64,000 bases of DNA from a bacterium (GTDB lineage Bacteria; Zhuqueibacterota; Zhuqueibacteria; Residuimicrobiales; Oceaniaggregativiventaceae): positions 1 to 64,000 of the forward strand of contig JAKQNP010000032.1 in the NCBI GenBank assembly GCA_029565675.1, given 5' to 3'. The notes under the pieces were generated by a model. That model saw nothing but the letters and a program-made list of their open reading frames with translations. It had not been told where the DNA came from and searched no databases. Below, piece after piece: positions 8,464-15,745 of this stretch (position 1 is its first letter; each line of letters opens with the position of its first letter). The translations under genes were made by a program, and so were the position numbers.

Positions 8464-9657
8464 TTGGCAGATCTTTTTGATAAATGTTCCAAAGGAACTT
8501 CTGCTCGAGCACGAGAAGCGATGCAAAGCGGTTGGTACCCCTATTTCAAGGCCATCGAATCCGGCGCAGACACCGAGGTGGTCATCAACAACAAGAAGAT
8601 GATCATGATCGGATCCAACAACTATCTCGGATTAACACAAGACGAACGCGTCAAGCGAGCCGCCATTCAAGCGATCGAAAAATTCGGCAGCGGCTGCACC
8701 GGTTCGCGGTTTCTCAACGGCACCCTCGCCTTGCATGAAGAACTCGAAGCACGGCTTGCGGATTTTATGCAAACCGAGGCGGTGTTAATTTTTTCCACCG
8801 GATTCCAGACCAATCAGGGGACCATCGCCTCAATCATCGGCCGGCGCGATCTTGCTGTCGGAGACAATGAAAATCATGCCAGCATCGTGGATGGAACGCG
8901 GTTGGCTTTTGGCAAAGCGCTGAAATACCGCCACAACGACATGAAAGATCTCGACAAAATCTTAACGCTGAACAAGGGCAACAAACACGGCATATTGGTG
9001 GTCAGCGACGGGGTTTTCAGCATGGGTGGCGATATTGTCGACCTGCCCAACCTGGTGGAGGTGGCGCAAAAACACGGCGCCAAGGTGATGATCGATGACG
9101 CCCACTCGATCGGTGTTCTCGGCGCCCACGGTCGCGGAACCGCTGAGCATTTCGGTTTGCAGGACAAAGTCGATCTGGTCATGGGTACGTTTAGCAAATC
9201 TTTCGCTTCCATAGGTGGCTTCATCGCCGGCAAGGAAGAAGTGGTTCACTATATCAAGCATGTATCGCGGGCGCTGATCTTTTCCGCCAGCCCGCCACCC
9301 GCCGCAGTAGCGACGGTTATTGCAGCGCTGGACATTCTGCAAAAAGAGCCTGAGCGGCGTGAAAGATTGTGGGCGCATTACCACAAGATGAAAAACAGTT
9401 TTGACGATATGGGATTCAATACGGGTCTGTCGCAAACGCCGATCATCCCGATCATTCTCGGGGACGACACAAAGACCTTTACATTTTGGCGCCGACTTTT
9501 TGAGGAGGGTATTTTTTCCAATCCCATCATCAGTCCAGCTGTGCCGGCTGGACAGTCTTTGATCCGCACCAGTTATATGGCAACTCATACGGACAAAGAA
9601 CTCGATTTTGTTTTGGATGTTTTTTACAAAGTCGGCAAAGAGATGAAGTTAATCTAA
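8464..9657 (+). CDS. spt: Serine palmitoyltransferase-like alpha-oxoamine synthase
   Basis: A 397-residue PLP enzyme of the family that condenses an amino acid with an acyl-CoA. Visible are IGSNNYLGLT near the N-terminus, DDAHSIGVLG for cofactor binding, and the Schiff-base Lys245 in GTFSKSFASIGG. The N-terminal MADLFDKCSK and the GWYPYFKAIES region look closer to Bacteroidetes serine palmitoyltransferases than to KBL or BioF, and no thr dehydrogenase or bio gene is nearby. The start is a TTG at 8464, supported by AGGAGG six bases upstream. The divergent SDR would fit the later reduction step of dihydroceramide synthesis. KBL (2-amino-3-ketobutyrate CoA ligase) is the main alternative. A bidirectional terminator follows at 9662-9687. 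Confidence 0.8.
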   Translation: MADLFDKCSKGTSARAREAMQSGWYPYFKAIESGADTEVVINNKKMIMIGSNNYLGLTQDERVKRAAIQAIEKFGSGCTGSRFLNGTLALHEELEARLADFMQTEAVLIFSTGFQTNQGTIASIIGRRDLAVGDNENHASIVDGTRLAFGKALKYRHNDMKDLDKILTLNKGNKHGILVVSDGVFSMGGDIVDLPNLVEVAQKHGAKVMIDDAHSIGVLGAHGRGTAEHFGLQDKVDLVMGTFSKSFASIGGFIAGKEEVVHYIKHVSRALIFSASPPPAAVATVIAALDILQKEPERRERLWAHYHKMKNSFDDMGFNTGLSQTPIIPIILGDDTKTFTFWRRLFEEGIFSNPIISPAVPAGQSLIRTSYMATHTDKELDFVLDVFYKVGKEMKLI

Positions 9658-9661
9658 ACAA

Positions 9662-9687
9662 AAAGGGGCGGCAACCTACGCCCCTTT
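9662..9687. terminator. Bidirectional intrinsic terminator
   Basis: A 9-bp stem AAAGGGGCG / CGCCCCTTT with an 8-nt loop lies between the convergent serine palmitoyltransferase-like and zinc-ribbon genes. The A-rich left flank becomes a U-run for minus-strand transcripts; the plus-strand side ends in TTTCTC. Confidence 0.75.
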
Positions 9688-9688
9688 C

Positions 9689-10024
9689 TCAGTCCAACCA
9701 ATACAGCATTCTGCCGCAATTTTCGCAGGTAAAAATTTCTTCATCTTCTCGCCCGCGCGCCGCCAGAGAAGTCGGCTGGCGCAAAAAGCATCCCAAACAG
9801 ATATCGTTCTTGACCGGCACAATTGCGCGTTTTAACTTGGCGCGCAATCGCTCGTAGCGGGACAACAAGGGTCTGCTGATCTGATTGGCCAACTCTTCGC
9901 GCGCTTTCTGCAATTCATCATAGCCGGTCACGTTGAAGCCCAGTTTGGCGACCTCGTCAGTCTCCTGAATCATCAAGTCCAGATCCTGCAGAGAAACCAA
10001 TCTTTCCAAATCATTCATCGCCAT
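9689..10024 (-). CDS. C4-type zinc-ribbon coiled-coil protein
   Basis: About 111 residues from ATG 10024, chosen because GGAGA lies 8 bases upstream; a longer start would run into the upstream PTS gene. An N-terminal helical, probably coiled-coil region is followed by a zinc ribbon with CLGC and CENC pairs near the C-terminus (final MLYWLD). The layout matches the C-terminal half of the 'C4-type zinc ribbon' (DUF164/CdsZ-like) proteins, which are often associated with nucleic acid or regulatory functions, but this one is shorter than the usual 230-250 residues. Last gene of the manC-unknown-EIIA cluster. Confidence 0.7.
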   Translation of the reverse strand: MAMNDLERLVSLQDLDLMIQETDEVAKLGFNVTGYDELQKAREELANQISRPLLSRYERLRAKLKRAIVPVKNDICLGCFLRQPTSLAARGREDEEIFTCENCGRMLYWLD

Positions 10025-10028
10025 TTTG

Positions 10029-10490
10029 CTATTCTCCACGGATGACCTCAATAAACTCGTTATACTCTCGCACCGCTTTCATGCGTTGCAGATTTTCCGC
10101 ATCGCTCAAAATGGGCATCAGACTGCCCAAAATTTGCAGATAGACATTGCCTTCATCATTCGGTGGGGCGATGACCATAAAAAAGAGATGCACCGGTTTG
10201 CCGTCCATTGCATCAAAAGGGACTCCTGCAGTGGATTTACCAAAGGCAATCAAAACATCAGAAGCGGCGACTGTCCGCCCATGCGGGATGGCTACCCCTT
10301 TACCGATTCCTGTACTGCCCAATTTTTCACGCTGGTGCAACATCTCCAGAACGATTGCCGAATTGCGGATATGCTTTTCTTTGACAAACAGGTCCAACAG
10401 CTCTTTGAGAACCGCTTCCTTGTCCGTCGCTTTCAGTTCCGGGATAAACAGTGCAGGATTGAAATGAGATGCCAGCTCACTTTTTCTCAT
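10029..10490 (-). CDS. PTS EIIA domain protein, PtsN/fructose type
   Basis: A 153-residue EIIA domain of the fructose/mannitol class with the phosphoacceptor His70 in GIGKGVAIPHGR. No EIIB, EIIC, EI or HPr gene is adjacent, so a regulatory PtsN-like (nitrogen-PTS) role is more likely than sugar uptake; no rpoN or hpf gene is beside it. The gene begins one base after the stop of the unknown protein upstream and ends five bases before the zinc-ribbon start, so the three are almost certainly co-transcribed. Confidence 0.88.
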   Translation of the reverse strand: MRKSELASHFNPALFIPELKATDKEAVLKELLDLFVKEKHIRNSAIVLEMLHQREKLGSTGIGKGVAIPHGRTVAASDVLIAFGKSTAGVPFDAMDGKPVHLFFMVIAPPNDEGNVYLQILGSLMPILSDAENLQRMKAVREYNEFIEVIRGE

Positions 10491-10838
10491 TTATTCCTCC
10501 TCCAATAAAACAGAATCATTTGTATCTGAACTTACGCCGAAACGCATCATGACTTCGCGAACAGCCGGGGGCACATATATCCCTTCGAGAGAAACCTGGC
10601 TGAGGTAATGGCTGAGGGCAACAATTTTTTTCACTGTGCTGTCATTTTTTTGCAGGACAACCAAAGATTGATCGTAAATTCGGCAAGCTCCCCCCGAAAA
10701 ATCGCCTTTTTCATAGCGCAGTTCGACATTCAGCGCCTTGACCATGGTCTCCAGTGCTTGCAGCAGCTCTTCGTTGCTCAGCTGTTCGCTTAGAGGTATT
10801 TCTCTGACTTTTCGTGTCTTAGTTTTTCGACCACCCAT
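10491..10838 (-). CDS. Conserved-looking protein of unknown function
   Basis: A 115-residue soluble protein without signal peptide or membrane helix. The N-terminus is basic (KTKTRKVRE), the centre reads LNVELRYEKGDFSGGACR then YDQSLVVLQKNDS, and the C-terminus is acidic. The centre recalls a small mixed alpha/beta domain, but I cannot name a family. It overlaps the end of manC by 49 bases and abuts the EIIA gene, so it belongs to that transcription unit. A link to nucleotide-sugar synthesis or PTS regulation is contextual only. Confidence 0.65.
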   Translation of the reverse strand: MGGRKTKTRKVREIPLSEQLSNEELLQALETMVKALNVELRYEKGDFSGGACRIYDQSLVVLQKNDSTVKKIVALSHYLSQVSLEGIYVPPAVREVMMRFGVSSDTNDSVLLEEE

Positions 10839-11866
10839 TTGACTTCCTGTGCGCGAGAGCGATTGCAGATTAGCAGAATATCGGGTGTATCCACAACGAC
10901 AAGATCTTCAACCCCGATCAGAGCAACCAATTTTTCCGCCTCGATCAAATTTCCATGACTGTCTTTGGCAATAAGGGTTGCAGAACCGGCATTGTTGTTT
11001 TCATCCTTTGCTGACAGATTATAGGTTTCCTCCCAACCGCCCAAATCGCTCCAGCCAAAATCACCTTCAACCACCAAAACCTGGCTGGCATTCTCCATCA
11101 CCCCATAATCGATCGATTGTCCGTTCAAACGGTTATAAACCTGTTCAACCACCTGATCTTTTTGTCCGCTGTCGAGGGACTGTCTGATTTCCAGCAACCC
11201 GGCATAGAGATCCGGCATCAACTCTGCGATATAATTGAGAATGGTTTCTGCATACCAGGTAAAAATACCGCTATTCCATAGAAACTCGCCGCTGTGGTAA
11301 AATTGCCTGGCGACTTCCGCGTTTGGTTTTTCGGCAAAGGCGCGAACCCGAAACGCGTTGTCGCAACGATTATCGAGCTTTTCTCCGCGCTGGATATAGC
11401 CATAACCCGTTGCCGGATAGCTGGGTTGGATCCCAAGAGTGACCAAAGCCTGGCGGTTTTCATGCACCAGACCAACAGCCTGTTGCAGGAGTCGAGTGAA
11501 TTTCTTGCAATCGCTGATCAGGTGATCTGAAGGCATGACGACCATAACAGCCTCAGGATCGCGGTGATAAATATGCAAAGCTGCCAAACCAATGCATGGC
11601 GCAGTGTTGCGTGCAGTCGGCTCAAAAATGATGTTTTCGACAGGCAGATCAGGCAATTGCTGGAGCAAGAGATCGCGGTGTGATCTGCTTGCCACCACCC
11701 AAATGCGGTCAACCGGCAATAGATGCCGAATGCGGCTTTGCGAAGATTGAATCAGGGTTTCGTTGCCGATTAGCTGAAGAAATTGTTTGGGGATCGACTT
11801 GCGACTGCGCGGCCAAAAACGGCTGCCGAATCCGCCGGCCATGATCACAGCATGTGTCTGCTTCAT
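10790..11866 (-). CDS. manC: Mannose-1-phosphate guanylyltransferase
   Basis: A 358-residue nucleotidyltransferase that makes GDP-mannose from GTP and mannose-1-phosphate. It shows the signature VIMAGGFGSRFWPRSR with KQFLQL, PTARNTAPCIGLAA, MPSDHLI, FAEKPN and a late GWSDLGGWEE, all typical of ManC/RfbM. The length equals the single-domain (type without isomerase fusion) enzymes. GDP-mannose feeds glycan and lipopolysaccharide synthesis. The 3' end overlaps the next gene by 49 bases, an unusually long same-strand overlap. Confidence 0.93.
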   Translation of the reverse strand: MKQTHAVIMAGGFGSRFWPRSRKSIPKQFLQLIGNETLIQSSQSRIRHLLPVDRIWVVASRSHRDLLLQQLPDLPVENIIFEPTARNTAPCIGLAALHIYHRDPEAVMVVMPSDHLISDCKKFTRLLQQAVGLVHENRQALVTLGIQPSYPATGYGYIQRGEKLDNRCDNAFRVRAFAEKPNAEVARQFYHSGEFLWNSGIFTWYAETILNYIAELMPDLYAGLLEIRQSLDSGQKDQVVEQVYNRLNGQSIDYGVMENASQVLVVEGDFGWSDLGGWEETYNLSAKDENNNAGSATLIAKDSHGNLIEAEKLVALIGVEDLVVVDTPDILLICNRSRAQEVKWVVEKLRHEKSEKYL

Positions 11867-11921
11867 CGAGCGTTCATCCTGTATCCATGCACCTCATCCA
11901 TGCACGCGAATGAGATTAAAA

Positions 11922-11947
11922 AACCCGTCATGTGATAAGGACGGGTT
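11922..11947 (-). terminator. Intrinsic terminator after thioredoxin
   Basis: On the minus strand an 8-bp stem AACCCGTC / GACGGGTT with a 10-nt loop is followed by a run of T (A-tract 11918-11922 on plus), 12 bases past the trxA stop. It insulates trxA from manC. Confidence 0.75.
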
Positions 11948-11959
11948 GTTGGGTATTGT

Positions 11960-12295
11960 TTAAAACGATTGAGGCAGGTGGCGTTCCAATTTTTTTAACA
12001 GGCTGGCCTTATCAACAGCACCGATAATTTGTTCCACCACGGTGCCATTTTTGAATAGAAGCAAAGTCGGAATGCTGCGGATGCCGTACTGCTGTGCCAC
12101 GGTTTTGTGGTAATCCACATCCATTTTACCCACTTTGAGCTTGCCGGTCAGCTCAGCAGCCAGGGCTTCAACCACAGGAGCGATCATTTTGCACGGTCCA
12201 CACCAAACAGCCCAAAAATCGACCAAGACTGGAACAGTCGCGCTCAAAACCTCTTGTTTGAAATTGTCATCGGTCAATTCAACTGGTTTGCTCAT
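11960..12295 (-). CDS. trxA: Thioredoxin
   Basis: A 111-residue cytoplasmic thioredoxin with the active site WCGPCK (Cys32, Cys35), the buried cis-Pro in IRSIPTLLLF and the standard length. It reduces protein disulfides using electrons from thioredoxin reductase, which is not in the window. It has its own terminator, and the 71-bp repeat array lies upstream on the other side of about 125 bases of non-repetitive DNA. Confidence 0.95.
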   Translation of the reverse strand: MSKPVELTDDNFKQEVLSATVPVLVDFWAVWCGPCKMIAPVVEALAAELTGKLKVGKMDVDYHKTVAQQYGIRSIPTLLLFKNGTVVEQIIGAVDKASLLKKLERHLPQSF

Positions 12296-12421
12296 TTCAT
12301 TTTCTCCCTGTCCAGGTAATTGTGATCAAAATACAAATCCGATGAGCAAAAAGCAGCCAGCTCTCCCACCGCTTTTGTCTTTCCAAGCCGGCTGCATTTG
12401 GCTTTCAAGTATATTAATAAA
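12296..12421. other. Upstream region of thioredoxin
   Basis: AT-rich DNA between trxA and the repeat array. It should hold the trxA promoter, but I found no clear -35/-10 pair with the 17-nt spacing seen elsewhere in the window. Confidence 0.3.
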
Positions 12422-12847
12422 TTGCCTTATTTGCAACAAAAAAGGTCGAGGACGGCGGGGCTGTGGGCGCTGTGCAGCCCCGCCCGATTCATTTGCCTTA
12501 TCTGCAGCAAAAAAGATCGAGGCCGGCGGGGCTGTGGGCGCTGTGCAGCCCCGCCCGATTCATTTGCCTTGTCTGCAGCAAAAAAGGTCGAGGACGGCGG
12601 GGCCGCGGGCGCTGTGCCGCCCCGCCCGATTCATTTGCCTTATCTGCAGCAAAAAAGGTCGAGGCCGGCTGGGCCGGGGGCGCTGTGCAGCCCCGCCCGA
12701 TTCATTTGCCTTATCTGCAGCAAAAAAGATCGAGGCCGGCGGGGCCGCGGGCGCTGTGCAGCCCCGCCCGATTCATTTGCCTTATCTGCAGCAAAAAATG
12801 TCGAGGACGGCGGGGCCGGGGGCGCTGTGAGGCCAAGCCCGGTGCAC
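12422..12847. repeat. Six tandem copies of a 71-bp GC-rich repeat with an internal hairpin
   Basis: Units begin with TTGCC at 12422, 12493, 12564, 12635, 12706 and 12777, so the period is exactly 71 bp. Each unit carries an AT-richer half (TTATCTGCAGCAAAAAAG) and a GC-rich half that can fold: in copy 1 the arms GGCGGGGCTG (12454-12463) and CAGCCCCGCC (12475-12484) form a perfect 10-bp stem with an 11-nt loop. Later copies carry one or two arm mismatches, and the last copy decays at its 3' end. Because 71 is not a multiple of 3, all three plus-strand frames stay open with a repeating peptide, which is an artefact rather than a gene. The array sits between the DUF456 gene and trxA. Confidence 0.95.
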
Positions 12848-12854
12848 TTGTGGC

Positions 12855-13334
12855 TCAAAACATCGCCCGGATGTAGTAGAACAACATCAGGGCTGAGGCT
12901 GCGAGTTTGAGTCCAATTCCGGTCAGGTTGCCGACAAAGACTCCCCATCCTGCTCTGAATGCCTGCTGGCGTTCTTTGCCGGCCAGCAATTCACCGACAA
13001 TCGCCCCGAACAGCGCGCCGAAAAACATTCCCCAAGGCGGGAATAAAAACATGCCGACAAACATACCGATCACCGACGACCACATGCCAAGGCGTGAGGC
13101 GCCGTATTTTTTTGCGCCCCAGGCAGGTACGATATAATCCAACACCGTCACCACAATCGTCAAGGCCGCCATAGCCAAAAGAAATTCAGTGCTGAAGACT
13201 TGCCAATTGTGGGCAAGCGATAAAATAATGAGGGCAAGAAAACTAAGGGGGGTTCCCGGGAGAATCGGCAAAATGCAACCCAACAGCCCAATTATCGAGA
13301 CCAATAAACCCACAATCGTCCAAAACACTGTCAT
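12855..13334 (-). CDS. DUF456 family membrane protein
   Basis: A 159-residue, very hydrophobic inner-membrane protein with about five helices and Gly/Pro-rich turns (LGCILPILPGTPLSFLA near the N-terminus; FPPWGMFFGALFGAIVGELLAG in the middle). Order and length match the DUF456 family, whose function is unknown. The stop lies 8 bases from the end of the 71-bp repeat, so the repeat would form the 3' UTR of its transcript unless termination occurs first. Confidence 0.8.
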   Translation of the reverse strand: MTVFWTIVGLLVSIIGLLGCILPILPGTPLSFLALIILSLAHNWQVFSTEFLLAMAALTIVVTVLDYIVPAWGAKKYGASRLGMWSSVIGMFVGMFLFPPWGMFFGALFGAIVGELLAGKERQQAFRAGWGVFVGNLTGIGLKLAASALMLFYYIRAMF

Positions 13335-13428
13335 GTTTGACCTTTTCCAATCGTTTTTACATGGAATCGAGCCGGCTGGGTCGAGCTCGGGTCGGCACAG
13401 ATGTTCTTCAGTTGGCCTTCACCCGCCA

Positions 13429-14589
13429 TCAATCGATTAATTGCAGGATTTGCAGGACCTCGTCTTTGCCGATCGACTGATGCTCTCCGAGCCGTACACC
13501 TCGTCGGCCAAAACGGTCTGCAATTGCAGCGAAATGGAGATCGGTTATCCCAGTGCTGTGTCTGCTGACCGGCATACCGAGTGAGCGGAAAAAATTCTGT
13601 GTCCGCTCGATCGCCGCATCAGCGGCTTGATCGCGATTGGCCATGTGAATTTGCCAAATGCGTTCACCATATTGTACGAGTTTTTCAGCTTTGGCGGAGC
13701 GTTGGTGGCGCAAAACCGCGGGCAACACCAGCGCCAGAGACGGTGCGTGAGCGATACCGTAAAACGCGGTCAATTCATGGCCGATATCATGGGTTGACCA
13801 GTCTTGCGGTACTCCACAGCCGATCAATCCATTGAGAGCCTGGGTGGCACACCACATCAGATTCGCACGGGCATCGAGGTTGTCGGGTTGATTGAGAACC
13901 GCCGGAGCTTGTTCGATCAAGGTCAATAAAACCGCTTCAGCCTGGCGGTCCTGCAGCGGCGCATTGACCGGATAGGTCAGGTACTGCTCGATCACGTGCA
14001 CAAAAGAGTCGACAATACCGTTGGCCAGCTGTTCGCGAGGCAGGCTCAGAGTAACGGCCGGATCAAGGATAGAAAATTGTGGGGAGACTTGTTCACTGCC
14101 AAAAGCCAACTTTTCGCGGCTCGATTCACGCGTGATCACGGCATTGCCATTCATCTCTGAGCCAGTGGCCGGCAGGGTCAAAACCGCGCCGAGCGGCAGC
14201 GCCTTTTCCACTTTGGCCTTCTTGGCCAAAATATCCCAAGGGTCATCACCGGTAAAACAGACGGCTGCAGCGACAAATTTGCTGCCATCCAAAACCGAAC
14301 CGCCGCCGACGGCAAGCAGAAAATCGATTTGAGCCTCTTTGGCTTGTGCAACCGCACGCATCAGGGTTTCATAATGCGGGTTCGGCTCGATACCGCTGAA
14401 CTCTACGACATTGTGCGCCTTCAACGCATTTTTTACCTGTTCATAGACGCCGTTGGCATGAATCGAACCGCCCCCGTATAAAAGCATGATGCGTTTGTTT
14501 CGATCGATCAGATCGCTCAACCGAGCGATGCTATGCTGCCCGAATACAATCCTGACAGGATTGTGGTAAATAAAATTGAACATGCTCAC
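13429..14589 (-). CDS. Iron-containing alcohol dehydrogenase, YqhD/BDH-like
   Basis: A 386-residue group III alcohol dehydrogenase. It starts FNFIYHNPVRIVFG, has a nucleotide-binding GGGSVLDGSKF segment, LPATGSEMNGNAVIT, and metal-ligand His residues in the C-terminal half (DSFVHVIEQY, HDIGHELTAFYGIAHA). Members reduce aldehydes or oxidise primary alcohols with NADP(H) in the cytoplasm. The length and the N-terminal start match YqhD and NADPH-dependent butanol dehydrogenases. Its neighbours give no pathway clue. Confidence 0.9.
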   Translation of the reverse strand: MSMFNFIYHNPVRIVFGQHSIARLSDLIDRNKRIMLLYGGGSIHANGVYEQVKNALKAHNVVEFSGIEPNPHYETLMRAVAQAKEAQIDFLLAVGGGSVLDGSKFVAAAVCFTGDDPWDILAKKAKVEKALPLGAVLTLPATGSEMNGNAVITRESSREKLAFGSEQVSPQFSILDPAVTLSLPREQLANGIVDSFVHVIEQYLTYPVNAPLQDRQAEAVLLTLIEQAPAVLNQPDNLDARANLMWCATQALNGLIGCGVPQDWSTHDIGHELTAFYGIAHAPSLALVLPAVLRHQRSAKAEKLVQYGERIWQIHMANRDQAADAAIERTQNFFRSLGMPVSRHSTGITDLHFAAIADRFGRRGVRLGEHQSIGKDEVLQILQLID

Positions 14590-14629
14590 CTAAACCTTAA
14601 AGACTCTGTTGATGCCAACAACCGATCAG

Positions 14630-14663
14630 ACCGGCAGCATCGCCGTGCTTCCGTGCTGCCGGT
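14630..14663 (-). terminator. Hairpin between the OM barrel and alcohol dehydrogenase genes
   Basis: Perfect 10-bp arms ACCGGCAGCA / TGCTGCCGGT with a 14-nt loop, 37 bases past the stop of the barrel gene. No U-run follows on either strand, so it may stabilise the mRNA end or act as a weak terminator. Confidence 0.4.
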
Positions 14664-14699
14664 TTGAATAACGCCAATCGGGGATAAAGGTTTCCTGCA

Positions 14700-15305
14700 T
14701 CAGAAATAAATACGGACATAAAGCGCAGGACTCGGTGACAAAACAAGCGATTGCCGTGTGTAGCTGCTGCTAACGGTGGGGCTTCCGCTTTCATCTGTCT
14801 CCGTAGACATCGAAAACTGCAAAAAGCGGGAATGGATGGCAAAACTGAGCGCCTTGTTGAGATACAGCTCAGCTCCCAATGACATGCCAGCGCCAAAACT
14901 GATATCGCTACTGGTTGATTCAGAAGTGCCCCCGCCGCCTGTGGGTGTTTCCGTGGTGCCGGAACCGTACCCGGCAAAAACATAAACTCCCCAATAGGGC
15001 GAGACAGAGGACTGGGGCCGCAGATAGGTCCGGTATTCGGGCGACAGAGAAGCGTTCAAGTTTGAATTGGTCGGACCTTCGCTCGTGGATCCGCCAAACT
15101 CTGTCTCACTGGAAGTGCCGCTATAACCAATGCTTACGTTAAACAAGAGCATGTTTCGCGTGTTGAGCATTTTGGAAAAAGCGAATTCACCCGAGCTCAC
15201 ATTGGTGAATTGCGCAGCGATGGCATATTTGCCGGCGCGATCAGCGGCCAGGGAACTCGATACCATAAGCAGCATTAAAAGTGCAGCAAACCAAAAGCGT
15301 TTCAT
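14700..15305 (-). CDS. Small outer-membrane beta-barrel protein
   Basis: A 201-residue protein with a signal peptide (MKRFWFAALLMLLMVSSSLAA), alternating hydrophobic strands separated by Ser/Thr/Gly-rich loops, and a C-terminal aromatic ending (LYVRIYF) that fits recognition by the Bam machinery. It should form an 8-strand-type barrel such as OmpX/OmpA-N-like porins. One loop contains GTTETPTGGGGTSES, likely surface exposed. The specific family and function are not recognised. It is monocistronic and divergent from the ccm operon. Confidence 0.75.
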   Translation of the reverse strand: MKRFWFAALLMLLMVSSSLAADRAGKYAIAAQFTNVSSGEFAFSKMLNTRNMLLFNVSIGYSGTSSETEFGGSTSEGPTNSNLNASLSPEYRTYLRPQSSVSPYWGVYVFAGYGSGTTETPTGGGGTSESTSSDISFGAGMSLGAELYLNKALSFAIHSRFLQFSMSTETDESGSPTVSSSYTRQSLVLSPSPALYVRIYF

Positions 15306-15745
15306 TTTTCCCTCCCATAGTTGCTGAGTCCCTTTTCAGAGGATGTGCATGGGAATCCTCATGTCACACCCAACATTGAGTTTGAGAGGCAGTCACGCCC
15401 GACTGCATACAAACCACCGTCACCCCCGTTCTTCGCTGAACCGCCTTTACAATGACGACTTGTCAATAGAAGGTTTTTGCAGGGTTGATCAGTGCGGTGA
15501 GACTGCACAGCACTAAGGTAATATAATTATATCATTGAACAAGAAAAAAATGCAAAAACCGCGTTTTGCTCTTGCCCGTCTGCGCGCTTACCGCAACATC
15601 TTGAACCAGGGATACAAGAGGGCTTTTTTTGTTTGCACATGGGGGGTAAAATAAATATATTGCCCAAAGTGTTGCAGAAAGCCGTCTTTTCCAGGAACCT
15701 TGTGGCGACTGGCCACAAAAACGAATCAATTGCGGGTAAAGCGCT
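15306..15745. other. Divergent intergenic region upstream of the ccm operon, 440 bp
   Basis: Separates the outer-membrane barrel gene (minus) and ccmF (plus). A putative ccmF promoter is at 15633-15661. The segment around 15518-15534 is an AT-only palindrome-like stretch (TAATATAATTATAT) that could be an operator or a second -10. No gene is supported. Confidence 0.4.
15633..15661 (+). promoter_or_regulatory. Putative promoter of the ccm operon
   Basis: -35 TTGCAC (15633-15638), 17-nt spacer, -10 TATATT (15656-15661), 85 bases before the ccmF GTG. Confidence 0.5.

Noticed and set aside
12422-12847. CRISPR array
   Set aside because: The whole 71-bp unit is conserved, without unique spacers, and no cas genes are nearby.
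12135-12910. Three long plus-strand ORFs with repeating peptides such as RPIHLPYLQQK
   Set aside because: They come from the same 71-bp repeat read in three frames. A period that is not a multiple of 3 keeps every frame open, and no ribosome-binding site or homology is seen.
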